Assembly (NCBI RefSeq): GCF_000014005.1
Contig: NC_008009.1
Span: 3,968,001 to 4,032,000 of the forward strand
Length of the DNA: 64,000 nucleotides
Source: Candidatus Koribacter versatilis Ellin345
GTDB taxonomy: Bacteria > Acidobacteriota > Terriglobia > Terriglobales > Acidobacteriaceae
Direction of reading: 5' to 3'
The position numbers and the translations under genes are program-made. Under the pieces are notes generated by a model. That model did no database searches. It saw nothing but the letters and a program-made list of their open reading frames with translations, and had not been told where the DNA came from. Shown piece by piece: positions 1 through 8,377 of this stretch; position 1 is the stretch's first letter, and every line of letters begins with the position of its first letter.

Positions 1-693
1 GCCGTACGGAGACTCGATCTTCTCCTTCACTTCGTAGTGGCTCAGCGCATCGCGTCCACCTGACCCGCGGGTCGTCATCCGCGTGCGGCGCGACATGTCG
101 CGCGCGATCGGCAGGTTGATGGTTCCCTTCAGTTTCTTCGGCCATCCATGCACCAGAGCCACGTACTTCTTATGAACCCGTCGCGAGGAAAACTGTTCCG
201 CGAGCTTGCGGTGCGCAACGTCGTTCTTCGCAACCACGATCAGTCCGCTGGTCTCTTTGTCCAAGCGGTGAACGATACCGGGCCGCATGTCGCCGCCGAC
301 TTCTGACAGCGCTCGGAACCGATACAGCAGCGCATTCACCAGCGTCCCGCGATTACGCTCTTCCTCCGTTGCACCAGCGCCAACATGCACCATCATTCCT
401 GCCGGCTTGTTGATGACCGCGAGATCATCGTCTTCGTACACCACATCGAGCGGAATATCTTCGGGAATCGCGCGCAACGGCGGCGGCTGATATTCGCCGA
501 CGACATCGATCACTTCGCTTCCGCGCAGCTTATAGGACGGCTTGGAGGACTTTCCGTCTACCAGGATCTTTTCGTCGTCGATCAGCGCCTGTACGCGAGC
601 GCGTGAGACGTCGGGGAGATGCGAGACGAGATATTGATCCAGGCGAATGTTCGCGTCGTCTGCGCTGACCTGGATGTGTTGTGCGCCGTCCAT
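1..693 (-). CDS. rluD: RluA/RluD-family 23S rRNA pseudouridine synthase, 3' end beyond the window
   Basis: The reading frame opens at an ATG (691-693) and is still open at base 1, giving 231 residues of an expected 300-330. The N-terminal 65 or so residues look like an S4 RNA-binding domain (RLDQYLVSHLPDVSRARVQ). The catalytic block HRLDKETSG, whose Asp attacks uridine in this family, lies near residue 145. Together S4 plus RluA catalytic domain is the RluD/RluC arrangement, which modifies helix 69 or related uridines of 23S rRNA; RluC or a TruC-like enzyme cannot be excluded without the C-terminus. A GATAAT hexamer ends 6 bases before the ATG and no Shine-Dalgarno is visible, so the transcript may be leaderless. 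Confidence 0.88.
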   Translation of the reverse strand, partial: MDGAQHIQVSADDANIRLDQYLVSHLPDVSRARVQALIDDEKILVDGKSSKPSYKLRGSEVIDVVGEYQPPPLRAIPEDIPLDVVYEDDDLAVINKPAGMMVHVGAGATEEERNRGTLVNALLYRFRALSEVGGDMRPGIVHRLDKETSGLIVVAKNDVAHRKLAEQFSSRRVHKKYVALVHGWPKKLKGTINLPIARDMSRRTRMTTRGSGGRDALSHYEVKEKIESPYG

Positions 694-712
694 GTCGGCA
701 TTATCTCAGAGC

Positions 713-1273
713 CTAAGCCGAACGTAGCCGGCCGCGCAGCGTGCCGACGAACCGTTCATCGGCGCGGGTTGAGAACAACTCCACGACGGAGTTGCCATTG
801 CGCACCGCGAGCCAGAAGGTCGCGACCAGCAGGAGTCCGGTGATCGCGAAGTTCTGCCAGCCATTCAACGGCCACTGGCCAGACCACGTCCAGGCATGGG
901 CCTGCGTGAATGGGGCGAAGTATGGAATTGGCCAGGAATCGCCATCCGGGCCACGTGCGCCGATCAGGTCGCAAAGCAGATGCAGATGAAAACTCGCAAG
1001 CACGAATAGCGCGGTCTTCAGTCGTTCGCCGCAGAACGCCACCGCGACGAGCGTGACGATGATCGCGAACAGCAGCGTATGCAGCTGATGATGGAATTCG
1101 GAAAACCACAGCAGCGGATGCGCGCTGTGCCGCGTAAATAACTCCGGAACCACGCCAAGTCCGTCGATGTCAGGGATGACTCCCGCGATCATGACGGCCA
1201 CGCGCCCGCGATGATCGAGGCGCGAGAACCCGGCAAGCACTCCTGCAGCCAGGAGATGAGTCGCCGGGCTCAT
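713..1273 (-). CDS. YdjM/DUF457-like membrane-bound metal-dependent hydrolase
   Basis: The 186-residue product begins MSPATHLLAAGVLA, followed by a Pro-Asp-Ile-Asp motif (near residue 33) and a second His-rich stretch (EFHHQLHTLL, then HLHLLCDLIGA) that fit the YdjM family of inner-membrane proteins with a predicted metal site. Three to four hydrophobic helices are visible. The biological substrate of this family is not established. The gene lies 2 bases after the Rieske gene on the same strand and probably shares its transcript. Confidence 0.7.
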   Translation of the reverse strand: MSPATHLLAAGVLAGFSRLDHRGRVAVMIAGVIPDIDGLGVVPELFTRHSAHPLLWFSEFHHQLHTLLFAIIVTLVAVAFCGERLKTALFVLASFHLHLLCDLIGARGPDGDSWPIPYFAPFTQAHAWTWSGQWPLNGWQNFAITGLLLVATFWLAVRNGNSVVELFSTRADERFVGTLRGRLRSA

Positions 1274-1275
1274 CG

Positions 1276-1584
1276 CTAGATCTTCACCAGCACGTCATCG
1301 CCTTCGATTTTCAGCTCGTAGACATCGACACCGAGGGTGGCACTCTGCTCGCTCTTGCCGGTCACGAGATCGAATTGCCAGCCATGCCACGGGCAGACCA
1401 TCTTCCCCTCGTCTACCACGCCCTGGCCGAGCGGGCCGCCGCGATGCGCGCAAACATTGTTCATCGCGACGTACTTGCCGTTTTCGTTGGCAATACAGAT
1501 GGTGCGCTGTTCAACCACAAACTCTCGTCCTTCTCCGAGAGGCGGCAACTCGCTGACAATTGCGATCTTTCTAAACTCTGACAT
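1276..1584 (-). CDS. Rieske [2Fe-2S] ferredoxin-like protein (NirD-type)
   Basis: A 102-residue single-domain Rieske protein. The cluster ligands are visible as CAHRGG near residue 45 and CPWHGW near residue 64, the two-Cys two-His pattern of Rieske centres. Proteins of this size act as ferredoxins for ring-hydroxylating oxygenases or as NirD-like small subunits; no partner oxygenase or nirB is adjacent, so the partner is unknown. It is 3 bases downstream of rsmA and 2 bases upstream of the YdjM-like gene, suggesting one transcript. Confidence 0.85.
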   Translation of the reverse strand: MSEFRKIAIVSELPPLGEGREFVVEQRTICIANENGKYVAMNNVCAHRGGPLGQGVVDEGKMVCPWHGWQFDLVTGKSEQSATLGVDVYELKIEGDDVLVKI

Positions 1585-1587
1585 CCC

Positions 1588-2445
1588 CTATCCCTTGCGG
1601 AGTTCGTTGTACAACTGCGCTGTCTTCTCCAGCGCAACGGCCTCCGCGCGAACGTCGGATTTCAGTCCCACGGCCTTCATAGCCTCGCGCGCTTTCGCCA
1701 TGTCATACGCCACGCGCAGGTTATTGAAGAGCGTCTTTCGCTTTTGCCCGAAGATGAGCTTGAGGAATGAGTCGAAGCCCTCTTCGTCCACGCCAAGCGC
1801 TTCGAGTTTCGGCTCCATCTGGAGCTTCAACACGGTCGAGTGCACCTGCGGCGCTGGATTGAACGATCCCGGCGGCAGCGTGAAAAGCTTCTCAACGTGC
1901 GTGTACAGTTGCGACGTCGCCGAGAGCAGGCCGTAATCGCGGGTACCGGGCTTGGCGGCAATTCGGTCCGCCACTTCCTTCTGCACCATGATCACCGCGA
2001 AATCGATCAGCGCGTGCGCTTCGAACAGACGCAGCAGGATGTCGGAGGTGATGTAGTAGGGCAGGTTGCCGATAATCCGCACCTTCTCCGGCTTGGTGGG
2101 GCGGAGGTCGCGAAGCGGCCCGATGCGCTGCGCCAGCACCGTCGAGAGTTCGACGGCGAGAATGTCGGCTTCGAGAATTTCTACGTTTTCTAGCCGCGAG
2201 TAACGCAGACGTAGCTGCGCTGCCAGCACGCGATCGATCTCTACCGCGATCAGCCGTTTGGCTCGTTTCGCGAGGTGATCGGTGATTGCGCCGCGTCCCG
2301 GGCCGATCTCGACGACGGTCGCATCCGAGATGTCGCCGAGCGCCTCGACGATCTTGAGGGCGCCGCTCGCGTCGGACAAAAAGTTCTGCCCCAGCTTGGC
2401 TTTCTTTGCCGGTTTGGAATTCTTTTCAGCAGCCATCTTCGGCAA
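1588..2445 (-). CDS. rsmA: 16S rRNA (adenine-1518/1519-N6)-dimethyltransferase RsmA (KsgA)
   Basis: 285 residues, close to the usual KsgA length. After a basic N-terminal tail comes KKAKLGQNFLSD, the family signature, then the SAM-binding VVEIGPGRGAIT (near residue 45) and the catalytic NLPYYITSD (motif IV, near residue 126). The enzyme dimethylates two adjacent adenines in the 3' hairpin of 16S rRNA during small-subunit maturation. A TTG at 2445 is taken as start because AGGAGAG lies 8 bases upstream; an ATG 9 bases further in is the alternative. The gene is divergent from glgA across about 150 bases. Confidence 0.93.
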   Translation of the reverse strand: MPKMAAEKNSKPAKKAKLGQNFLSDASGALKIVEALGDISDATVVEIGPGRGAITDHLAKRAKRLIAVEIDRVLAAQLRLRYSRLENVEILEADILAVELSTVLAQRIGPLRDLRPTKPEKVRIIGNLPYYITSDILLRLFEAHALIDFAVIMVQKEVADRIAAKPGTRDYGLLSATSQLYTHVEKLFTLPPGSFNPAPQVHSTVLKLQMEPKLEALGVDEEGFDSFLKLIFGQKRKTLFNNLRVAYDMAKAREAMKAVGLKSDVRAEAVALEKTAQLYNELRKG

Positions 2446-2596
2446 GTTTGCGTCTCTCCTGCGCCAGAATTAGACTTCGTTCGGTACTTCTTACGGGTTA
2501 TAAGCGGTAGGCCGCGGACATCTTTACTTCCTATGAATTTATCCTAAGAGGTTGCATAGGCGCGAACCGGGCCAGGGCTGATAAAGGGGAGGGTGC
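2446..2596. promoter_or_regulatory. divergent intergenic region between rsmA and glgA
   Basis: About 150 bases separating two divergent genes, so promoters for both must lie here. I could not pick convincing -35/-10 pairs. The glgA ribosome site AGGGGAGGG sits just before its ATG. Confidence 0.4.
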
Positions 2597-4051
2597 ATGC
2601 ACATCGCATTCGCGGCATCGGAATGCGTTCCATTTTCCAAGACCGGGGGGCTAGCCGACGTTGTAGGCGCAGTTCCGCGGGCACTGGCTGCACTCGGCCA
2701 CAAGGTTTCGGTTTATACGCCTTTATATCGCAATACGAAGCTTGAAAATCCGAAGACCGCGGTCCGCAGCATCACCGTTCCCTTCGACGACCAATACCGC
2801 TTCTGCTCCATTGTGGACGGCGGGATGATTGACGGCGTGCAGTTCTACTTCGTGGATTACCCGGCCTACTTCGATCGCGACGCGCTATACGGCACACCGA
2901 TCGGCGATTACCACGACAACGCCGAACGCTTTGCGCTGTTCTCGCGCGCCGTGATTGAGGGCTCGAAGATCCTCGGCGTCCCCGACATTTTCCATTGCCA
3001 CGACTGGCAATCTGCGCTGATCCCCGTACTGCTGCGCACGTTGTACGCCGAGGACCCGGCCTTCGACCACGCGAAGATCGTATTCACGATTCACAACATG
3101 GGATACCAGGGACTCTTCCCCGGAGAAATCCTGCCGCTGCTCATGCTGCCGTGGGACCTGTTCACGCTGACGAAGATGGAGTTTTACGGCAAGGTCAACT
3201 TCCTGAAGGGGGCGCTGGTTTACGCCGACTTCGTCACTACCGTGAGCCGCCGCTACGCGCTCGAGATCCAGACTGCGGAGTACGGCTTTGGCCTGGAAGG
3301 CGTGCTGCGCGGGCGTTCCGGGACAGTTGCAGGAATCCTTAACGGTGTGGATTACAGCGAGTGGAGCCCGGAAACCGATCGCTTTATCGCCGCGAAATTC
3401 TCGGCCGACAGCCTCGCCGCTAAAGCCCAGGACAAAGCCGACCTGCTGCGCGAATTCGGCCTACCCGAGACGAAACTGCCAGTCGTTGGAATCGTCTCGC
3501 GCTTTGCGGCACAGAAGGGCTTCGATCTCATCCAGCAAGTTGGCGATCGCCTGGCGCGCGAGGAAGCGATCTTCGTCGTGCTCGGTTCGGGAGATAAAAC
3601 CTACGAAGATTTGATGCGCCGCCTGAGCAAACAGTATCCGAACCGGTTCGCGGTGCGCGTCGCGTATGACAATGCGCTCGCCCACAAAATCGAAGCCGGC
3701 AGCGATATGTTCTTGATGCCCTCGCGCTACGAACCCTGCGGGCTGAACCAGATCTACAGCCTGCGCTACGGCACGGTGCCGATTGTCCGCGCCACCGGCG
3801 GGCTCGATGACACCATCGAAAATTGGGACCCTATCACCAACCGCGGCACAGGTTTCAAGTTCGTCGAATACTCCGGCGAAGACATGCTCGACACCGTCCG
3901 CAAGGCACTCGAACTCTTCAAAGACAAAACCGCGTGGCAAAAACTCATGCGCAACGGCATGGCCCGCGACTTCTCGTGGAATACCGCGGCGAAAGAATAT
4001 GTGCGGGTGTATGAGAAAGCGAAGCAGGTAAGAGCGCCAATGCCAGTGTAG
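2597..4051 (+). CDS. glgA: glycogen synthase (ADP-glucose), GT5 family
   Basis: 484 residues, the usual size of bacterial GlgA. The N-terminal ADP-glucose-binding motif SKTGGLADV is at residues 14-22, and the C-terminal glycosyltransferase block EPCGLNQ with the following GT-B fold region is intact near residue 382. It transfers glucose from ADP-glucose to the non-reducing end of alpha-1,4-glucan. A strong AGGGGAGGG precedes the ATG. No other glg gene is in the window, so in this genome the pathway genes are at least partly scattered. Confidence 0.95.
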   Translation: MHIAFAASECVPFSKTGGLADVVGAVPRALAALGHKVSVYTPLYRNTKLENPKTAVRSITVPFDDQYRFCSIVDGGMIDGVQFYFVDYPAYFDRDALYGTPIGDYHDNAERFALFSRAVIEGSKILGVPDIFHCHDWQSALIPVLLRTLYAEDPAFDHAKIVFTIHNMGYQGLFPGEILPLLMLPWDLFTLTKMEFYGKVNFLKGALVYADFVTTVSRRYALEIQTAEYGFGLEGVLRGRSGTVAGILNGVDYSEWSPETDRFIAAKFSADSLAAKAQDKADLLREFGLPETKLPVVGIVSRFAAQKGFDLIQQVGDRLAREEAIFVVLGSGDKTYEDLMRRLSKQYPNRFAVRVAYDNALAHKIEAGSDMFLMPSRYEPCGLNQIYSLRYGTVPIVRATGGLDDTIENWDPITNRGTGFKFVEYSGEDMLDTVRKALELFKDKTAWQKLMRNGMARDFSWNTAAKEYVRVYEKAKQVRAPMPV

Positions 4052-4095
4052 GTTCCATAGGCCGTTTCCCGGGGAACTTCGGGTACACTGCCTTC

Positions 4096-6582
4096 GTGTA
4101 CCGAGTATCCCGCGCTCTATGGTCGGTCAGTGAAGCAATTGCCGGGGATGTCCGGCTCGCTTGGCGGCGCATGCTGCGCTCTCCGGCATTCACGCTTTGT
4201 GCCGTCATCTGCCTGGGGCTCAGCATCGGCAGCACATTCGCCATGTTCCAGGTTGTGGACGCTTTGCTTCTGCGCAAGTTGCCCGTTCACGAACCGGACC
4301 GCCTCGTTGAGATCGCACGTTCGGACGAAGTGAATCTGCATTCGCCCGAAGTCTGGCGGCTGTTCAGCGAGCGGCAAATTGTGCTGTCGAAGGTGGCTGG
4401 GTTTGGCGAAGATATATATTCGGTCGCCACTCCTAACACACAACCGCAAAAACTCGCGGGGATTTATGTAACCGGCTCGTACTTCCAGGCACTCGGAGTC
4501 ACGCCCGTCCGCGGCCGGGCGCTGAACGAACTAGACGATCGCCCTAATGCCTCTCCGGCGTGCATACTAAGCTTCGCGTTCTGGCGACGCCGCTTCCAAA
4601 AATCTGACAGCGCTCTCGGGCAGCAAGTCTTTGTAAATGGCCGGGCCTGCGAAATCGTCGGCATTGCTCCGCAAGACTTCTTCGGCACGGATGTCGGATA
4701 CGGGTTTGACATCGCGATCCCGTTTGCGATGCAACGGTCACTTCGTCCTGAGGGCACCACGTGGCGTACGCTGTTTACGTCGCTTGCGATGTTCGGGCGA
4801 CTTCGTCCAGGAGTCTCCCTAGAGCAAGCCAATGCTCAAACGGAAGCGATCTCTCGACCTATTCTCCACAGCGCGATTCCGCATGATGCTTCGGAGTCCT
4901 ATCGCCGGAAGATTTCAACGATGTCTCTCATCGCGCGACCCATGGCGAAGGGGGCCGCGTCGGACAGCCGCTATCGCTATGGGAACGCCGTAAAGCTTAT
5001 GCTTTGCCTTACGGGAGCTCTCTTCTTCGTCGGTTGCTTGAACCTGGCGAACCTGACTTTGGCTCGATCTGCATCGCGGGAGCGCGAGTTTGCCACTCGC
5101 TACGCGCTCGGCGTCACACGCAGTCGACTGTTCGCCCAGCTGATGACCGAAACGCTGGTCATCGTAGCAACGAGCATGCTCCTTGCAATCCCGTTGGCGT
5201 TTGGGGGCGGCCGGACCCTGATGGCCGCCGTTTCGTCGCACACCGATCCGCACTATCTCGATCTGCGGGTCGATGGTGCGTCCTTCTGCCTTTTGTGCGG
5301 CATGACGCTGTTTTCGGTGTTGCTGATTGGAATCTTCCCGGCGCTCCGCGCGATTCGTGAACCATTCGCTCTTCAACCGCACCGCGCCGACGCTTCCCAT
5401 TCCTTCGGTCGCATCGGACCGGACGTGCTTTCTGTGGCCATTCAGTTTGCGTTTTCGATGGCGATGGTCGCGATCGCCCTCGTACTCGTGAAAACAGTTC
5501 GGGATCTTTCGTCTGCCGATCTCGGATTTGATCAGCGCTCCGTGTTGCGTGTCGACGTGCAGCGGCTCGGTGAAGAACCCGATGGGACGCGAGATGAACT
5601 TGTAGCACAGCGCCTGCAGCAGCACCTCGCGGCAGACCACTCGATCGTATCGATTGGGCGAACCAAGCCGCTGCTCGATGCTTCCACTGTTCGCATCTCC
5701 ACCATGACTGCGAGCGGTCGTGAGAAGCAGATCCTCGCGTACGTGGTGTACATCGACCCCAGTTATTTGCCGGCGTTGCGCATTCCTGTGAGATCCGGCC
5801 GCAACTTCGCTGCCTCTGATGACCAGGGTACAAATCCTGTAGCAATCTTAAGCAGAACCGCGGCCCTGGCACTCTTCAATGAGAATGTCGCGGGTCCCTA
5901 CACTTTCCGCCAGGCTCTTGGTAAATCGAACCCTGAATCGGTGACGGTGGTTGGAGTTGCCGCCGACGCGCAATATGGCAAACCAAATGATCCCGCGCTG
6001 AACGTGATCTATAGGCCAGTCGCACAATGCGGTACCGCCTGCGCCGGCATTGGCCAGTTTTACATCCGTTATCAAGGGCCGCTGGCAGTGCTTCAACGCG
6101 AAACTGATCGGATAGCCGATGAGGTCGATTCCCGCCTCGTACTCGACAGCACGCCACTCGAGCAAGAAAGCAGGTCCCTCATCCAGCAGGAGAGGTTGAC
6201 CGCAACACTCGCCACCATGGCCGGCAGTTTCGTTCTGATTCTCGCTGCGATCGGCATTTTCGGCGGGGTTTCGATCGGCGTTGAGCGGCGCATAAAGGAG
6301 ATTGGCATTCGGCTGGCACTGGGGGCGCAGAAACGCCACGTGTACCACACGATGCTCAGGCATACCTCCGCGGCGGTCCTCGCTGGAGCAATCCTGGGTG
6401 GAGTGTTCGGATTCGAAGTGATTGGCGTGGTCCGACAGAGTTTCTACGGTGTCTCCGCTGCCACTCTCACGCCGCTGCTCACCACGGCAGCATTGCTCAT
6501 TTTCGTCGCGCTCGTTGCAGGCGCGATTCCTGTCGAACGCGCTCTGGTTTCGGATCCGGTTTCCACCCTGCGCTCGGAGTAG
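4096..6582 (+). CDS. MacB/FtsX-type ABC transporter permease of the acidobacterial ADOP kind
   Basis: 828 residues starting at GTG. The N-terminal stretch DVRLAWRRMLRSPAFTLCAV followed by a long membrane helix is the hallmark of the large permease family expanded in Acidobacteria. Two MacB-type periplasmic regions (residues about 60-270 and 500-660) alternate with two FtsX domains (about 290-420 and 690-820); the second contains the EIGIRLALGAQ signature. Such proteins probably work with a separate MacB/LolD-type ATPase to move lipids, peptides or drugs across the envelope, but no ATPase gene is adjacent. Seen: fold order and signature. Unknown: substrate. Confidence 0.85.
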   Translation: MYRVSRALWSVSEAIAGDVRLAWRRMLRSPAFTLCAVICLGLSIGSTFAMFQVVDALLLRKLPVHEPDRLVEIARSDEVNLHSPEVWRLFSERQIVLSKVAGFGEDIYSVATPNTQPQKLAGIYVTGSYFQALGVTPVRGRALNELDDRPNASPACILSFAFWRRRFQKSDSALGQQVFVNGRACEIVGIAPQDFFGTDVGYGFDIAIPFAMQRSLRPEGTTWRTLFTSLAMFGRLRPGVSLEQANAQTEAISRPILHSAIPHDASESYRRKISTMSLIARPMAKGAASDSRYRYGNAVKLMLCLTGALFFVGCLNLANLTLARSASREREFATRYALGVTRSRLFAQLMTETLVIVATSMLLAIPLAFGGGRTLMAAVSSHTDPHYLDLRVDGASFCLLCGMTLFSVLLIGIFPALRAIREPFALQPHRADASHSFGRIGPDVLSVAIQFAFSMAMVAIALVLVKTVRDLSSADLGFDQRSVLRVDVQRLGEEPDGTRDELVAQRLQQHLAADHSIVSIGRTKPLLDASTVRISTMTASGREKQILAYVVYIDPSYLPALRIPVRSGRNFAASDDQGTNPVAILSRTAALALFNENVAGPYTFRQALGKSNPESVTVVGVAADAQYGKPNDPALNVIYRPVAQCGTACAGIGQFYIRYQGPLAVLQRETDRIADEVDSRLVLDSTPLEQESRSLIQQERLTATLATMAGSFVLILAAIGIFGGVSIGVERRIKEIGIRLALGAQKRHVYHTMLRHTSAAVLAGAILGGVFGFEVIGVVRQSFYGVSAATLTPLLTTAALLIFVALVAGAIPVERALVSDPVSTLRSE

Positions 6583-6699
6583 AGGTCTCACATCTCGCCC
6601 TCCACGAGGCGCTAGTCCTTCGGAACCAAGAAAACAAATTGCGCGCGCTGCGATTTGGCCGCACAATATGCGCAAATTTCTTGTGGAGGCGGCACCAAG

Positions 6700-6828
6700 A
6701 TGCGGAGCACCCACTTTGAGGAACACTCCAGCGAGTCGCCGGTACGGGTGAAGCTCGCGAAGGGTTCTTCTGCGGCGGCGAGTAAGCGCTCGAAGTCCGA
6801 CCGCAAAACTTCGGCCAAGAAGCACTGA
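6700..6828 (+). CDS. possible small basic protein (42 residues)
   Basis: An ATG preceded by GGAGG (6685-6689) at 10 bases spacing opens a 42-residue frame ending at TGA 6826-6828. The product starts MRSTHFEEHSSES and ends in a Lys/Ser/Arg-rich tail (SKRSKSDRKTSAKKH). No family recognised. The ribosome site and the tidy tail favour a real gene; the short length argues for caution. Confidence 0.4.
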   Translation: MRSTHFEEHSSESPVRVKLAKGSSAAASKRSKSDRKTSAKKH

Positions 6829-6897
6829 GCGCGCCCAGCCGATAATTCCCGAAGAGTCTGCGAACGCCGCGGTGAGGTCTAAGCCTCTCGCGTTCGA

Positions 6898-6930
6898 GCC
6901 CACCCTACAATTCCTTCGTGCCCTTCGTGG
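6898..6930. repeat. repeat-like sequence forming the 3' end of the permease gene
   Basis: CCTTCGTG occurs twice 9 bases apart (6913-6920 and 6922-6929), next to CCCACCCTACAA (6898-6909). On the coding strand this reads as AACCACGAAGGGCACGAAGG, a type of dispersed intergenic repeat I recall from acidobacterial genomes. It supplies the permease C-terminus KSLTTKGTKEL and its stop. Confidence 0.5.
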
Positions 6931-8377
6931 TTAAAGATTTTTGCCTTGCGAACCACCAGAACACCGGCACGCCGAGCAGAATTACCAGCGCGCCGCCGGT
7001 AGAAATTGAATTCAACGGCGGACCGATCAACGTCGTGGGAATCATGGCGTACTTCAGGTTGTCGACGAAGGTGTAGCAGAGCAGCATCGCGGCTGCAGCG
7101 ATGAAGACTGCGGGAACGACGGGATATCCCCACGTTTTGTAGGGACGATTCGCGTTCGGCTCGCGCCGCCGGAAGACGAAGACGGTGCTCGTCGCGATCA
7201 TGTAGAACAGCCACTCGGCGAAGATTGTTAACGAGAACAGCTGCTGGAATTTCCCGACCAGCGACACGAGAATGACCGCCAGCGCTCCCTGGAAGACGAT
7301 CGCATTTGCAGGCGTGAGGTAGCGCGGATGCACTTTGCCGATGGCCTCGAAGAAATAGCCGTCGCGCGCCAGGGCATACGGAATTCTTGCGCCGCTGAGC
7401 GTGGTGCCGTTGATCGTTGCCAACATCTGGATCGCCATGAGTGCCGCGAATATCGAGGCCGCGCCTGCGCCAATTGAGACCAGGACTGCATCCGATGCCG
7501 CGCGCTTCGACATCGCGATGGCCTGCGCTGGAAGCGCATATTGCACTGCGGCGTTGAGGAGCATGTACAACGCTGCCACGATGCCCACGCCGACAATCAG
7601 CGCGATCGGCACGTTGCGCTCGGGGTGGTCGATTTCCTCGGCGACCATGTTGATGTCGTTCCAGCCGTCATACGCCCAGAGCGCGGCAACGAGCGCGATC
7701 ATGAAGCCGGCAATGCCGCCAGTCGCACCCGTGAAGCTGGTTGTAAAGTTCGACCACGAGCCGTGGCCCGCGAAGAAACCAACGACAATCACGCCGAAGA
7801 TGATTGCGAGCTTCAGGACGGTGAAGACTACCTGGAACTGTCCGGCTTTCTTCACGCCGATGTAGTTCACGGCCGAGATGAAAATGATGAGCGCTACGGC
7901 CGCCAGCTGCGCGTAGGTGAATGGCACTCCCGAGACGACGTTTTTTGGCAGGAACGACAGCGCGGGATAGCCGCCAAGAATCTGCATCATGCCGGTTGCG
8001 ATGGTCGCCATGGAGCCGGGCTTCGCGATGACGAACCATGACCACGCATAGAGGAAGCTCATCAGCGGGCCGTAGGCATCGCGCACGTACACATATTCGC
8101 CGCCGGATTGCGGCTTCATCGCGCCGAGTTCTGCATACGTCAGCGCGCCTAGGAACGACAGGATGCCACCGACGATCCATGCGAGATAGACGAGCTTCGC
8201 GGTGCCGACGGCGCGCATCATCTCGGCGGGTACGAGGAAAATGCCGCTGCCGATGATGGTGCCGACGACGACGGCGGTGGCGTGGCTTACGCGCAGGTCG
8301 CGCGCCAGTTGCGGAGTGTTACTCGGCGCTGATTTCGGCGTCGGGCTGATGATTGCCTCCAAGAAGTAGACTCGCAC
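6905..8377 (-). CDS. APC-superfamily amino acid permease
   Basis: 490 residues with about 12 hydrophobic helices. The first helix carries GTIIGSGIFLVP, the unwound-helix motif of the amino acid-polyamine-organocation family, and a GGILSFLGALTYAELGA stretch follows in helix 2. It probably imports or exchanges amino acids; the exact substrate is not readable. The GTG at 8377 overlaps the end of the symporter gene by 59 bases, so the true start may be further in: a GGAGG stands just before an ATC-ATC pair near 8355, but no standard start codon is well placed. The last 11 residues are encoded by a repeat-like sequence. Confidence 0.88.
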   Translation of the reverse strand: MRVYFLEAIISPTPKSAPSNTPQLARDLRVSHATAVVVGTIIGSGIFLVPAEMMRAVGTAKLVYLAWIVGGILSFLGALTYAELGAMKPQSGGEYVYVRDAYGPLMSFLYAWSWFVIAKPGSMATIATGMMQILGGYPALSFLPKNVVSGVPFTYAQLAAVALIIFISAVNYIGVKKAGQFQVVFTVLKLAIIFGVIVVGFFAGHGSWSNFTTSFTGATGGIAGFMIALVAALWAYDGWNDINMVAEEIDHPERNVPIALIVGVGIVAALYMLLNAAVQYALPAQAIAMSKRAASDAVLVSIGAGAASIFAALMAIQMLATINGTTLSGARIPYALARDGYFFEAIGKVHPRYLTPANAIVFQGALAVILVSLVGKFQQLFSLTIFAEWLFYMIATSTVFVFRRREPNANRPYKTWGYPVVPAVFIAAAAMLLCYTFVDNLKYAMIPTTLIGPPLNSISTGGALVILLGVPVFWWFARQKSLTTKGTKEL

